NCBI GenBank assembly: GCA_017615955.1
Contig: JAFZZD010000120.1
Location: 1 to 5,925 of the forward strand
Reading direction: 5' to 3'
From: Victivallales bacterium
GTDB lineage: Bacteria; Verrucomicrobiota; Lentisphaeria; Oligosphaerales; Oligosphaeraceae
Length of the DNA: 5,925 nucleotides
Shown here: piece by piece, positions 5,925 through 5,925 of the stretch
Numbering within the stretch: the stretch's first letter is position 1
Layout of the letters: the number at the start of each line of letters is the position of its first letter
Translations under genes and position numbers: made by a program
Notes under the pieces: model-generated
What the model was told of the DNA's origin: nothing
The model's input: only the letters and a program-made list of their open reading frames with translations
Databases searched by the model: none

Positions 5925-5925
5925 G

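Noticed and set aside
5896..5925. Sigma-70-type promoter for glgB (TTGCAT and TAATCT on the minus strand)
   Set aside because: The spacing between the two elements is about 19 bp, both match the consensus poorly, and the distance to the gene would leave the whole repeat array as leader. It cannot be told from chance.

Overview
The window looks like bacterial chromosomal DNA of roughly balanced base composition, with three long, intact-looking reading frames and short, repeat-filled spacers. My best guess for the source is a member of the PVC superphylum, such as Lentisphaerota, or a similar gut or environmental lineage. The guess rests on three things: a large uncharacterised glycosidase-like protein, a eukaryote-type (GH13_8) glycogen branching enzyme, and spacers made of CGCAGAG-, CAGATT- and ATGGGACTT-type short tandem repeats. 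Neither minus-strand gene has a visible Shine-Dalgarno sequence. The taxonomic assignment is inference only.

Layout. Positions 1-1005 (+) hold the 3' part of an AAA_14/DUF4143-like ATPase gene; its Walker A region lies left of the window. It converges with the minus-strand gene at 1016-3610, leaving 10 bp between the two stops. That gene encodes an 864-residue, apparently cytoplasmic, multidomain protein. It reads as a GH20/GH67-like (DUF4838-like) glycoside hydrolase with an N-terminal hexosaminidase-type alpha/beta domain, a barrel carrying a C-x-C-x-x-C motif, a helical region and a C-terminal beta-sandwich. A 117-bp spacer (3611-3727) then holds a 9-bp tandem repeat and a CGCAGAG repeat block. 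The minus-strand gene at 3728-5728 is a complete 1,4-alpha-glucan branching enzyme (glgB) with all GH13 catalytic motifs. The last 197 bp are almost entirely short repeats with periods of 14, 30, 8 and 10 bp, ending in a small palindrome at the window edge.

How the parts relate. The branching enzyme and the putative hydrolase point the same way and both fit polysaccharide metabolism, so they could be co-transcribed. The spacer is unusually repeat-rich, however, and neither glgA nor glgC is visible nearby. The ATPase gene is a common accessory gene and has no evident link to the other two.

The most unusual structure is the repeat architecture. The branching enzyme gene is bracketed by inverted 29-bp copies of the same CGCAGAG repeat (27/29 identical). 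A degenerate copy of the repeat runs into the end of the reading frame and supplies its last four codons. I see no transposase, integrase, CRISPR array, tRNA or rRNA.
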